The notes: generated by a model from the letters alone, not told the origin. Positions 1 through 6,694 are shown, numbered from the stretch's first letter. The stretch is 13,855 nt of DNA from DATBDM01 sp034664425 (GCA_034664425.1 JAXDHR010000015.1:1-13855); one strand, 5' to 3'. Translations and numbers: made by a program.

Positions 1-704
1 AGCCCGTCGGAGAGCTCCATGATCCGGGCACGCGCGTCCTCGCGGCCGTTGTTGATCGTCGTGTCGGCGCCGAACTGGCCGGCGCGCCGTAGCCGCGTGT
101 CGGCGAGGTCGATCGCCACGATGTGACCGGGCGTGTAGAGCTGGGCTGTGAGGATCGCGGCCAGACCGACGGGCCCGGCGCCGACGATGGCGACGATGTC
201 CCCCGGCGTCACCGCTCCGTTGAGCACGCCGACCTCGAAGGCGGTCGGGAGGATGTCCGCGAGAAAGAGCACCTGCTCATCGGTGAGCCCGGCCGGCACC
301 TTGTAGACGGAGTTATCAGCGAACGGGACACGCGCGTACTCGGCCTGGAGGCCGTCGATGGTGTGCCCGAAGATCCAGCCGCCACCGCCCAGGCACTGGC
401 CGTAGCGCCCCTGCCGGCAATAGCGGCAGCCGCCGCATGCGCTGATGCACGACAGCAGCACGCGATCACCGACACCCACGCTGCGAACGCCGGCGCCGAT
501 CTCCTCAACGGTGCCGACCGCCTCGTGTCCGAGCACCGTTCCGGGCGGTGTCTCGGGCACGTCGCCCTTGAGGATGTGCAGGTCGCTTCCGCAGATCGTC
601 GAGGTGTCCACGTGCACGAGGATGTCGGTGGGGTCGATGATGCCGGGGTCGGCGACCGAGTCCCAGCTGCGCTGGCCGGGACCGTGATAGACGAGTGCTT
701 TCAT
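1..704 (-). CDS. Zinc-dependent alcohol dehydrogenase, 3' end outside the window
   Basis: Medium-chain zinc alcohol dehydrogenase (COG1063 type), expected to oxidise an alcohol to an aldehyde with NAD+, or the reverse. The first 234 residues are visible and the frame is open to the window edge, so the C-terminus is missing. Catalytic zinc ligands are Cys38 (in CGSDLH), His60-Glu61 (in GHE) and probably Asp150 (in FLADILPT). The structural zinc lobe has Cys90, 93, 96 and 104. The Rossmann motif GAGPVG is at 175-180, and an Asp at the end of the second strand (VAID) suggests NAD rather than NADP. The ATG at 704 is chosen because AGGAAGG lies 6 bases upstream. It starts 41 bases after the GAPDH stop on the same strand, so it is probably the last gene of the usp-gap-adh unit. 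The substrate cannot be read from the sequence; ethanol or short alcohols are guesses. Confidence 0.93.
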   Translation of the reverse strand, partial: MKALVYHGPGQRSWDSVADPGIIDPTDILVHVDTSTICGSDLHILKGDVPETPPGTVLGHEAVGTVEEIGAGVRSVGVGDRVLLSCISACGGCRYCRQGRYGQCLGGGGWIFGHTIDGLQAEYARVPFADNSVYKVPAGLTDEQVLFLADILPTAFEVGVLNGAVTPGDIVAIVGAGPVGLAAILTAQLYTPGHIVAIDLADTRLRRAGQFGADTTINNGREDARARIMELSDG

Positions 705-710
705 GGGGTG

Positions 711-717
711 CCTTCCT
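711..717 (-). promoter_or_regulatory. Ribosome binding site of the alcohol dehydrogenase
   Basis: AGGAAGG on the minus strand ends 6 bases before the ATG at 704. It fixes the start and shows that this gene is not leaderless, unlike several genes in the right half of the window. Confidence 0.75.
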
Positions 718-745
718 GTGGATGAACGGTCGTCGCTCGCGGTGT

Positions 746-1810
746 TCACACGCGCGACGTGGGTAGGGATTCGCGTCGCGGCGCGGCGTCCGGATGCGCA
801 ACGGGAAGCAGGACGCGCTCGACGAGCTCGGCGAGTCGGCTCGAGTAGCCCCACTCGTTGTCGTACCAGGCGACGACCTTGGCCTGAGTGCCGCCCACGA
901 CGCTGGTCAGGCCGGCGTCGAACACCCCCGAATACGAGGATCCGACGATGTCGCTGGAGACGAGCGGCTCGTCGCTGTAGCCGAAGATGCCTGCGAGGCG
1001 TCCTCGGTCGGCCCGCTCGGCAACTCCCGCGTTGATGGCCTGCGCCGAGGTGGTGGAGTCGAGCTCGACGGTCAGATCGACGAGCGATGCCGTCGGGACG
1101 GGGACGCGAACCGCGTAGCCCTTGAGCCGACCGTCGAGCTCGGGGACAACCAGGCCGACCGCTCGGGCGGCGCCGGTCGTGGTCGGCACGAGGTTCAGCG
1201 CCGCGGCGCGGGCCCGCCGCGCATCCTCGTGCGGGGCGTCGAGCAGCCGCTGGTCTCCCGTGTAGGCGTGGACCGTCGTCATGGTGCCGTGGCGGATCCC
1301 GAACTCCTCGTGGATGAGCTTCGCCATCGGCGCCAGGCAGTTGGTCGTGCAGGAGGCGTTGGAGATGACGTGATGGCGCCGGGTGTCGTACACGTCGTCG
1401 AAGTTGACGCCGAGCGCGAGGGTCACGTCCGCGTCCGCTGCCGGCGCGGAGACGATGACCTTCAGCGCGCCCGCGAGCAGGTGACCGGCGGCCGCCTCGC
1501 GCGTCTTGAAGCGGCCGGTCGACTCGACGACCACGTCGGCTCCGAGGTCGGCCCAGGGAATCGCGGTGGGGTCCGGCGCCGTCGTCACGGGGATCTCGCG
1601 GCCATCCACGACGATCGCGGATCCGGTCGCCTCCACGGTGCCCGGGAAGGCGCCGTAGATCGAGTCGCGTCGCAGCAGACGGGCCGCCATCTCGGCGCCC
1701 ATGAGGTCGTTGATGCCGGCCCACTCGATGTCGGCGCCGCGCGCGTGCGCGGCCCGCAACATGGCGCGACCGGTCCGGCCGAAGCCGTTGATTCCGACTC
1801 GTACGCTCAT
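746..1810 (-). CDS. gap: Glyceraldehyde-3-phosphate dehydrogenase, type I
   Basis: Phosphorylating GAPDH: glyceraldehyde 3-phosphate + NAD+ + phosphate to 1,3-bisphosphoglycerate. From the preferred start the protein is 354 residues, slightly longer than the usual 330-340 because of a polar C-terminal tail after about residue 335. The NAD motif GINGFGRTG is at 6-14 and IND at 33-35. The catalytic Cys154 sits in SNASCTTNCLAP and the partner His181 in TVHAYTGDQ. The C-terminal WYDNEWGYSSR is intact. An in-frame ATG at 1825 overlaps the stop of the upstream universal stress gene (TGATG), but GGAGAGG inside that stretch lies 6 bases before the ATG at 1810, which favours 1810. It is not next to pgk or tpiA, its common actinobacterial neighbours; it sits between a stress protein and an alcohol dehydrogenase, so it may be a second, condition-specific GAPDH. 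NAD use is inferred from the motif. Confidence 0.95.
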   Translation of the reverse strand: MSVRVGINGFGRTGRAMLRAAHARGADIEWAGINDLMGAEMAARLLRRDSIYGAFPGTVEATGSAIVVDGREIPVTTAPDPTAIPWADLGADVVVESTGRFKTREAAAGHLLAGALKVIVSAPAADADVTLALGVNFDDVYDTRRHHVISNASCTTNCLAPMAKLIHEEFGIRHGTMTTVHAYTGDQRLLDAPHEDARRARAAALNLVPTTTGAARAVGLVVPELDGRLKGYAVRVPVPTASLVDLTVELDSTTSAQAINAGVAERADRGRLAGIFGYSDEPLVSSDIVGSSYSGVFDAGLTSVVGGTQAKVVAWYDNEWGYSSRLAELVERVLLPVAHPDAAPRRESLPTSRV

Positions 1811-1816
1811 CGCGCG

Positions 1817-1823
1817 CCTCTCC
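1817..1823 (-). promoter_or_regulatory. Ribosome binding site of gap
   Basis: GGAGAGG on the minus strand, 6 bases before the ATG at 1810. It lies within the longer reading that would start at 1825, so it decides between the two candidate starts. Confidence 0.7.
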
Positions 1824-1824
1824 A

Positions 1825-2316
1825 TCAGCCGCGCGCCGCGCCGGCGGCGTCGAGCGTCGAGTTATTCGCCGCTTCGTCGGCGATCGCGCGTACCGGCACG
1901 ACAGTGACGGGCCGACGGGCGACGTGCAAGAGCTCGTGCGCCACGCTGCCCAGTAGCGCGCGAACAGGCCCGAACCCGCGGGTGCCGACGATGATCTCGC
2001 GGGCGTGCCGCGCCTCGGCGACGGCCTCGAGGGAGGCCGCTGCGCGGCCGCCGATCAGCTCGGTCTCGTAGGCGACGCGATCGAGTGCAGGTACGTCTGC
2101 GGCGACGCGCTCGAGGAGTTCGCTGCCTCGGCTCTGCGGCACGTGCAGGAGCTCGCTGTAGGCAGGCCATCCGTACCAGTCGGCCGGAAGGTCGTACGCG
2201 TTCACGACGATCACTGACCCGCCGTCGGGCACCCGCTCGACGGCAAGCTCGACCGCGGCACGGGCGGTCGGCGACCCGTCGTAGCCGACGACGACGCATG
2301 GGCTGTGGGTGGTCAT
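1825..2316 (-). CDS. Universal stress protein (UspA family)
   Basis: Single-domain cytoplasmic universal stress protein of 163 residues, an ATP/AMP-binding alpha/beta fold that in this family modulates survival under starvation, hypoxia or redox stress. The N-terminal strand VVVGYDGS carries Asp13. The nucleotide-binding signature is GTRG at 111-114 followed eight residues later by GS at 123-124; the family consensus has nine, so the loop is one residue short, and loops like this may still bind nucleotide. The last strand is RRPVTVVPV. The start at 2316 is supported by AAGGAG 8 bases upstream; a longer in-frame reading from 2352 lacks such support. The stop overlaps the alternative start of gap, so translation is probably coupled. 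Upstream lie about 180 bases without a gene, the likely promoter region, and then a sensor-kinase remnant. Confidence 0.93.
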   Translation of the reverse strand: MTTHSPCVVVGYDGSPTARAAVELAVERVPDGGSVIVVNAYDLPADWYGWPAYSELLHVPQSRGSELLERVAADVPALDRVAYETELIGGRAAASLEAVAEARHAREIIVGTRGFGPVRALLGSVAHELLHVARRPVTVVPVRAIADEAANNSTLDAAGAARG

Positions 2317-2324
2317 GTCCCGAG

Positions 2325-2330
2325 CTCCTT
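2325..2330 (-). promoter_or_regulatory. Ribosome binding site of the universal stress protein
   Basis: AAGGAG on the minus strand, 8 bases before the ATG at 2316. It is the strongest Shine-Dalgarno sequence in the window and fixes the start. Confidence 0.75.
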
Positions 2331-2497
2331 GCAGGTAGGTGACACTGACCAATGACGCTAGGCGCTGGAAGCAGCCGTTCCCTCCGTGTCTGGCACCTCA
2401 TCGCATCCGGGTGGACTACTGGCGCCCGGCGCTGCGGCGTCCTGCGTTCCTGGCTGAGCCGTCGTGGATGGCTTGTCGCGGAGCGATCGGCGGGAGC

Positions 2498-2866
2498 TCA
2501 GCCGAGTGGCAGTTCGAGCGTCACCCGAGTGCCACCGCGAGGACCCGGTGTGATCTCGAGCTTCCCGGCCCGCAAAGCGGCGCGCTCCCGCATGCGGATG
2601 ATGCCGTAGCCCTCGCCTCGCACCGCACCGACGCCGCGGCCGTCATCAGCGATCTGCCGGCGGACCCTTCCGGCACCGAGCCGCACATCGACGGTGACGA
2701 ATCTGGCGTCTGCATGCTTCACGGCATTCGTGAGGGCTTCTTGGGCGACGCGGTACGCGATCGTCTCGATGTCGGCGGGCAGCCGTGCGGCGCCGGCGTC
2801 GATGGACACGCGGGTCTCGAGGTGCGCCGCTGCGGCGACCGGCGCGACGAGCGTGCGCAGCGCCGG
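2498..2866 (-). pseudogene. Sensor histidine kinase remnant: C-terminal ATPase domain (NarL/DevS type)
   Basis: About 120 residues ending at the TGA at 2498 form a HATPase_c domain of the HisKA_3 (NarL/DegS/DevS) class. The N box is in QEALTNAVKHA, the G1 box in ADDGRGVG, the G2-like stretch is GYGIIRMRERA and the end is GTRVTLELPL. A working kinase needs a dimerisation helix with the phospho-acceptor His (family pattern E-R-x-R-I-A-x-E-L-H-D) about 80 residues upstream. I cannot find it in any minus-strand frame; upstream the same frame becomes Arg/Ser-rich with poor codon statistics. The gene therefore looks 5'-truncated or rearranged. A stand-alone ATPase domain, like an anti-sigma factor, is possible, but the sequence resembles kinases more. 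It lies upstream of usp-gap-adh, where a DevS-like regulator would be expected. Confidence 0.7.
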
Positions 2867-3287
2867 CCACGTGCTGATCAGCGATCGCCTGGAGTTTGAC
2901 ATCCGGCGCGTGTCTGATGTCGCCGACGAGCTCGCTCTCCTGCTGATGGAAATCGCCGACTTGACGGGTGCCTTCACGCTCAACGACCCGTGGCGTTCGG
3001 CTACGCGGCCGCCGGCGGAGCGCAACGACGGCAGCACGGCGCTGCTCGCCCTCAGTCGCCGGCTGGCATGGCGAGCGCGCGGGCCGCTCGTGCTGCCGGT
3101 GTTGACGCCCGAAGCGCTGGGTCGCGAGCGTGTTGACGAACAGCATCGTGGCATCGATGGCGCCGCCGCGCCGCAGAGCGTCCCTCGCGAGCGCGGAGCG
3201 ATCGTCGATGCCGCCGCTCGCCGACACCCGCACGCGATCCTCGCCTACTGGCGCGTGGGTCGCGTTCAGGCGGCCACAGAGCGCACG
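2867..3287 (-). other. Unresolved stretch between kinase ATPase domain and SRPBCC gene, probably decayed coding DNA
   Basis: No intact gene is recognisable in these 420 bases. On the minus strand, from just after a stop at 3288-3290 to about 3060, one frame has the strong G/C third-position bias of real genes here. It reads as a short folded-looking segment containing DRVRVSASGGIDD and AIDATMLFVNTLATQRFG, which I cannot assign to a family. That frame is not the frame of the ATPase domain, so a frameshift or junction must separate them. Between about 3000 and 2880 the codon-position bias instead fits a plus-strand frame (with VADELALLLMEIADLTGAF) at least as well. This may be the degenerate N-terminal sensor part of the kinase, or a junction of unrelated fragments. 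Confidence 0.35.
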
Positions 3288-3961
3288 TCACCTTGGGCCC
3301 GGTGTTTGATGCCGCGCATCATTCGCTGGCTCATGATGAAGCTGATCAACTCGACCGGTTCCACGAGCAAGGGGGCCCACCAGCGCGCATAGGCGTAGCG
3401 TTCGCGCACGAGGAGCCGGGTCGGGCCGCCGGGCTCTTCGCGCAGCACGAACGCCCAGGTGAAGTCATACGGCGCCGGTATGCGCCCGACCGGAACAGCG
3501 CCGCGCAAGACCAGGGCTCGCCCGGGTTGGACAAGCGCGGCGGTCAGCGCGACCTCCGGATGCAGGTTGATCTCGGCGCCGACCGTGACGGATTGCCATT
3601 CGGACGAGATCCGGTCCGCGCTGTGGATGTCGCAGCCCAAGAGGTTGTCGAGGAAGTCGTAGCTGTAGAAGCCACCGCGGCCTTGTCCCAATTGGGCGAT
3701 CCACGGCCACACCGCATCGGTGTCGGCGTGAATAGTGATCGCCCGGGTGGCGGTCAGGTTCGCTCGGGCGAGGAGTTCGTCGCCGGCGAGAGCCATGTCG
3801 AGCTCCGCGTCACTGGCGCCCCACCGCAAGGACCACGCGCGCAGCGACGCCACGAGGACCGCTGCGACGCTTCCCACTGCAACCGTTCGGGTGGCGGATG
3901 CGTCTCCGCATTTCATGATGGGAGGCGTGGCCCGACAACGAATTGGGCGAAAAGCCGGCAT
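3266..3961 (-). CDS. Membrane-anchored SRPBCC-family protein
   Basis: 231 residues with an N-terminal hydrophobic segment at about 27-45 (VAVGSVAAVLVASLRAWSL) and then a START-like SRPBCC domain at about 70-220. The family-typical motif around 85-118 contains VWPWIAQLGQ, GGFYSYDFLDNLLGCDI and SADRI. SRPBCC domains bind hydrophobic ligands in a deep cavity; some are cyclases or lipid carriers, but this subgroup has no assigned reaction. The start at 3961 lies 3 bases after the flavodoxin stop, so the two are probably translated together. A second in-frame ATG at 3916 would still keep the membrane segment and cannot be excluded, and neither has a clear ribosome binding site. The hydrophobic helix may be an anchor or an uncleaved signal. 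It is the last gene of the DUF998-flavodoxin-SRPBCC unit. Confidence 0.85.
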   Translation of the reverse strand: MPAFRPIRCRATPPIMKCGDASATRTVAVGSVAAVLVASLRAWSLRWGASDAELDMALAGDELLARANLTATRAITIHADTDAVWPWIAQLGQGRGGFYSYDFLDNLLGCDIHSADRISSEWQSVTVGAEINLHPEVALTAALVQPGRALVLRGAVPVGRIPAPYDFTWAFVLREEPGGPTRLLVRERYAYARWWAPLLVEPVELISFIMSQRMMRGIKHRAQGDVRSVAA

Positions 3962-3964
3962 CGA

Positions 3965-4477
3965 TTACTCGCCACCCGGGTCATCGGCCGCGTTCAGGCT
4001 CGTGGCGATGTGCTCGGCCCAGGCCCGGATCTCGTCCCAGTCGCGGTAGTCGCCGTCGTGCCCGCCGACGGCGCGCATGACGGCCCGCTCTGGGAACCCG
4101 AGGCGGCTCGTGTCGAGCTTGCCGGCGAACACGCGATGCTCCCTAGCGCCAGCGGCCGCGACGACTGCGTCGACGTTGACCGCCTCTGATGCGTCGGGCC
4201 GCGGCGGGTCGCCGTCGGGCCCGCTGGAGAACAACCAGGTCGGACGCGCTTGAAGTTCGGCGCTGTGGCTCGCGGCGAACGCCGCGGCCGGCTTGAGCCA
4301 GCGCCCCATGTAAACCGCGCTGCCGAGCACCACCGCGTCGTAGTCGCCGAGGCCCGGGACGTCGTCGATGTCCACGGCATCGGCCTCGACGCGCGCTCCG
4401 CGCAACGCGCAGCCGATCGTTTCAGCGATCTCAGCGGTCGCCCCATGTCGGCTCGCGGCGGCGATCAGGACCCTCAT
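3965..4477 (-). CDS. Flavodoxin-domain protein (HemG/protoporphyrinogen oxidase-like)
   Basis: 170-residue flavodoxin fold. The N-terminus LIAAASRHGATAEIAETIG (3-21) is the FMN phosphate loop, with SRHGAT in place of the flavodoxin SxTGNT. YDAVVLGSAVYMGRW (46-60) is the second FMN-contact strand and WLFSSGPDGDPPRP (81-94) the third. It matches the Flavodoxin_5 group that includes HemG menaquinone-dependent protoporphyrinogen oxidase, but most actinobacterial members of this group are uncharacterised, so a role in haem synthesis is only one possibility. The ATG at 4477 overlaps the stop of the DUF998 gene by 4 bases (ATGA), and AGAGGG lies 7 bases upstream. It is translationally coupled on both sides. 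A redox role involving quinone or another membrane partner would fit the two membrane-associated neighbours. Confidence 0.9.
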   Translation of the reverse strand: MRVLIAAASRHGATAEIAETIGCALRGARVEADAVDIDDVPGLGDYDAVVLGSAVYMGRWLKPAAAFAASHSAELQARPTWLFSSGPDGDPPRPDASEAVNVDAVVAAAGAREHRVFAGKLDTSRLGFPERAVMRAVGGHDGDYRDWDEIRAWAEHIATSLNAADDPGGE

Positions 4478-5280
4478 CGAGCATCCCTCTGCCGGGTCGG
4501 CCGCTGTCCCGCCGACTTCACCTGTGCCGAAGCCCCGGCGCCGAGCAGATACCCGCCGAAGGCCACGACCCACAACACGACCGGATACACCACCCAGCGC
4601 TCGACGCCCCCAGCACCGAGCTCGCTGGCCGCGAGCGGACCGGACAGCACGAGGCTCCCCAGCGAAACCAGGCCCAGCGCCACCGAGACATAACGAAACG
4701 GGGCGGTCGTGACGCGGTAGGCAAGAACTCCGCAGAGTCCTCCGGCGACGAACGTCAGCATCGAAAGCGGCGGATGCAGCCCACCGCTGCTCGGGTGCCC
4801 GCCGATCTCGATGCCCGGGAAGATGCCCACCCCGAGCATGCCGACACCGAGGAGCAGCAGCACGGTGGCGACCGACCGCGACCGATGCGCACGCCAGTAG
4901 GTGACCGCTGCCGCGACGACCATCAGACCGCTGACGAGCATCGCGGTGTTGAAGATCGTCGCCGCGGGCTCGCGAACGATGCCGCCGGGCTGCCACGTCG
5001 AGCCGAGGTCGCTGATCGTGTTTTGCGACGTCGAGTACGCCGCCGGAAACAGCGCCTCGCCAGTGACGATCGCCATCAGGATCGTGGCGCCGGCGAGAAT
5101 CAGCAGTGCGCCGCCAAGCTTCTCGACGGCGTGCCCGCCAGGCATACCGACTGCATCGCCAAGGCCGTCCTTCACCGCCTCCGTCCCGCGCCCCGACCCT
5201 GCGCCATCACCGTTCGCCGGCGGGCGGGCCGGGCGCGGGCTTCTCAGGGCAATGGGCCGCGGCGGTGTCCTCGTCTGCAT
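4474..5280 (-). CDS. DUF998 family integral membrane protein
   Basis: Polytopic membrane protein with about six hydrophobic helices. The DUF998 signature residues are present: NTISDLGS after the first helix, and VERWVVYP before the last helix. Function is unknown for the family. The start is uncertain. The ATG at 5280 gives 268 residues with a proline/arginine-rich N-terminal stretch of 45 residues; the in-frame ATG at 5145 (MPGGHAVEKLGG) gives 223 residues, closer to the usual family length and starting just before helix 1; a GTG at 5364 is also open. None has a convincing ribosome binding site, although GAGAG lies just before 5280. The gene ends in a 4-base overlap with the flavodoxin start, making it the first gene of a three-gene unit. 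Confidence 0.85.
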   Translation of the reverse strand: MQTRTPPRPIALRSPRPARPPANGDGAGSGRGTEAVKDGLGDAVGMPGGHAVEKLGGALLILAGATILMAIVTGEALFPAAYSTSQNTISDLGSTWQPGGIVREPAATIFNTAMLVSGLMVVAAAVTYWRAHRSRSVATVLLLLGVGMLGVGIFPGIEIGGHPSSGGLHPPLSMLTFVAGGLCGVLAYRVTTAPFRYVSVALGLVSLGSLVLSGPLAASELGAGGVERWVVYPVVLWVVAFGGYLLGAGASAQVKSAGQRPTRQRDAR

Positions 5281-5651
5281 ACCGCCACTCTCGCGACGAC
5301 AGCCCCGCCCGGCATCCGTGGTCGATTCCCTTCCGTCTGCGGCGGAGTACCCGTCGCGGATCACCTATGCCGAGCGGTCTCGGACGCCGCGTAGGGTGCG
5401 GCGCCCCCGCCCGAGCCACCGTGCGCCCCCCGTCGTCTAGCGTGCCGACAATGGCTGATAAGGCTGCGCCGTCAAGGTCTTTCAAGCCCGCACCCCTCAG
5501 CGGGCTCGAAGAAACGTCCTAGCTCGTCAGGCCAGTGGGCTCGTACTATGCCCTGGCTCCTCCGCGAACACGAGCGTCAGGGCGTCCAACGTACCGGTTT
5601 GAGCCAGACGAATGGCCCTACGTTGGCCCCACGAGAAAGCCTTGAAATGCA
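5281..5651. other. Gene-free interval between DUF998 gene and tRNA-Val
   Basis: About 370 bases without a credible protein gene. The right-hand part (5440-5650) is visibly less GC-rich than its surroundings. It holds one hairpin at 5481-5510, and the promoter of the DUF998 unit must lie here if that unit has its own. A small open frame at 5548-5745 is explained by antisense reading of the tRNA. I see no transposase or integrase fragment, and no long direct repeat of the tRNA 3' end. Confidence 0.55.
5481..5510. terminator. Hairpin, possible bidirectional terminator
   Basis: Inverted repeat AGCCCGC (5485-5491) / GCGGGCT (5500-5506) with an 8-base loop, extended by TTC/GAA outside one mismatch. 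No long U-run follows on either strand, so it is a weak intrinsic terminator at best. It shares its stem sequence with the hairpin at 5652-5678. Confidence 0.4.
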
Positions 5652-5678
5652 GCGAGCCCGCGCTTTAGGCGGGCTCGC
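5652..5678 (-). terminator. Intrinsic-type terminator hairpin after tRNA-Val
   Basis: Perfect 10-base inverted repeat GCGAGCCCGC / GCGGGCTCGC around a 7-base loop, starting 5 bases beyond the 3' end of tRNA-Val in its direction of transcription. The following minus-strand sequence is T-containing (GCATTTC) but has no long T-run, which is common for GC-rich actinobacterial terminators. Confidence 0.6.
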
Positions 5679-5683
5679 GAAGG

Positions 5684-5756
5684 TGGGCGATACTGGGCTC
5701 GAACCAGTGACCTCCGCCTTGTCGAGGCGGCGCTCTCCCAGCTGAGCTAATCGCCC
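5684..5756 (-). tRNA. tRNA-Val (anticodon GAC)
   Basis: 73 bases on the minus strand fold as a standard cloverleaf. The acceptor is GGGCGAT/ATCGCCC with discriminator A, the D arm is GCTC...GAGC, the anticodon stem CCGCC/GGCGG has loop TCGACAA with GAC at 5721-5723, and the T arm is ACTGG TTCGAGC CCAGT. The 3' CCA is not encoded (ACCT follows). The tRNA lies at the junction between two gene neighbourhoods of different style, and tRNA 3' ends are common integration targets. Confidence 0.97.
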
Positions 5757-5768
5757 GGGAGAATCCGC

Positions 5769-5774
5769 AGAGTA
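5769..5774 (-). promoter_or_regulatory. -10 box of tRNA-Val
   Basis: TACTCT on the minus strand (TAnnnT pattern), 12 bases before the mature tRNA 5' end, the same geometry as the -10 box before tRNA-Cys. No clear -35 box. Confidence 0.5.
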
Positions 5775-5784
5775 GCAGCGGCTG

Positions 5785-5790
5785 TAGGGT
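5785..5790 (+). promoter_or_regulatory. -10 box for leaderless SMP-30 gene
   Basis: TAGGGT lies 6 bases before the GTG at 5797, the spacing expected when the transcript begins at the start codon. No Shine-Dalgarno sequence is present. It lies back to back with the tRNA-Val -10 box in a 40-base intergenic region. Confidence 0.5.
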
Positions 5791-5796
5791 CCCAGC

Positions 5797-6645
5797 GTGC
5801 TGCGGACGCTGGTCGACGGGGGCAGCTTCTTCGAGGCTCCGCGCTGGCATGACGGGCGCTGGTGGGTGAGCGACTTCTACCGCCGAACGGTCTTCGCGAT
5901 CGGCGCCGGCGGGCGGGCGGAGGCGGTCATGGAGGTGGAGGGGATGCCGTCCGGGCTCGGCTGGATGCCCGACGGTTCGCTGCTCGCCGTCTCGATGAGC
6001 GACCACCGGATCCTGCGCCGGCGCCCCGACGGCGCGCTGAGCGTCCACGCCGATCTCAGCGAGCACTGCGGCGGGCTGCTCAACGACCTGGTCGTCGACC
6101 GCCATGGCCGCGCGTACGCCGGAAACTTCGGCTTCGACCTGATCGCCGGCGAGCCGGCGCGGCCGACGGTCCTCATGCGCGTCGAGCCCGGCGGCACCGC
6201 AACCGTCGCGGCCACCGGCCTGCGCTTCCCCAACGGCGCCCTGATCACGCCGGATGGCCGCACCCTGATCGTCGCGGAGACCTTCGGCGGCCGCCTGAGC
6301 GCGTGGACGATCGCCGGCGACGGCTCGCTTCACGACCACCGCGTCTGGGCGCGGCCGGCCAAGCCCTTCTCCCCGGACGGCTGCACGCTCGACGCCGAGG
6401 GCCACGTGTGGGTCGCGGACGCGGTCGGCGGCCGGGCGGCGCGCGTAGCGCCCGGCGGGCCGATCGTCGACGAGGTCCGCGTTCCCGAGGGGCTGCAGGT
6501 CTTCGCCTGCCAGCTCGGGGGCGACGACGGCCGCACGCTCCTGCTGTGCGCCGCGCCGGACTTCGACGCGCACGCGCGCCGCGACGCCCGCGAGGCGGTC
6601 CTCCTCACCACCACCGTCCGCGTGCCCCACGCCGGCTGGCCGTGA
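5797..6645 (+). CDS. SMP-30/gluconolactonase/LRE-like family protein
   Basis: 282-residue six-bladed beta-propeller of the SMP-30/gluconolactonase family, whose members hydrolyse sugar lactones or related esters with a single divalent metal ion. Candidate metal ligands are Glu13 (SFFEAPRW), Asn146 (RFPNGAL) and Asp194 (SPDGCTLD), with a substrate-side Asn96 (GGLLNDL). Blade repeats such as WVSDF, WMPDG and LDAEGHVWVAD are evident. There is no signal peptide, so it is cytoplasmic. The start is GTG at 5797, probably leaderless because TAGGGT sits 6 bases upstream. It is divergent from tRNA-Val and followed by tRNA-Cys, so it appears to be a single-gene transcript. The actual substrate is unknown; many actinobacterial paralogues are annotated only to family level. 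Confidence 0.92.
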   Translation: MLRTLVDGGSFFEAPRWHDGRWWVSDFYRRTVFAIGAGGRAEAVMEVEGMPSGLGWMPDGSLLAVSMSDHRILRRRPDGALSVHADLSEHCGGLLNDLVVDRHGRAYAGNFGFDLIAGEPARPTVLMRVEPGGTATVAATGLRFPNGALITPDGRTLIVAETFGGRLSAWTIAGDGSLHDHRVWARPAKPFSPDGCTLDAEGHVWVADAVGGRAARVAPGGPIVDEVRVPEGLQVFACQLGGDDGRTLLLCAAPDFDAHARRDAREAVLLTTTVRVPHAGWP

Positions 6646-6694
6646 TCCGCCTGCGGGGCGGCGCTGGGCAGGACGGGGCCGTCCGGGCATCGCC

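Noticed and set aside
794..2071. 425-codon plus-strand open frame opposite gap and the universal stress gene
   Set aside because: Exact antisense of two well-supported genes; composition is Arg/Asp/Gly/Val-rich without any domain.
2401..2430. Possible DosR-type operator (a TAGTCC half-site on the minus strand) upstream of the universal stress gene
   Set aside because: Only one half of the palindrome resembles the consensus; too weak to annotate.
5548..5745. Short plus-strand frame ending in the GDTGLEPVTSALSRRRS pattern
   Set aside because: That ending is the antisense translation of tRNA-Val; such products are a well-known annotation artefact.
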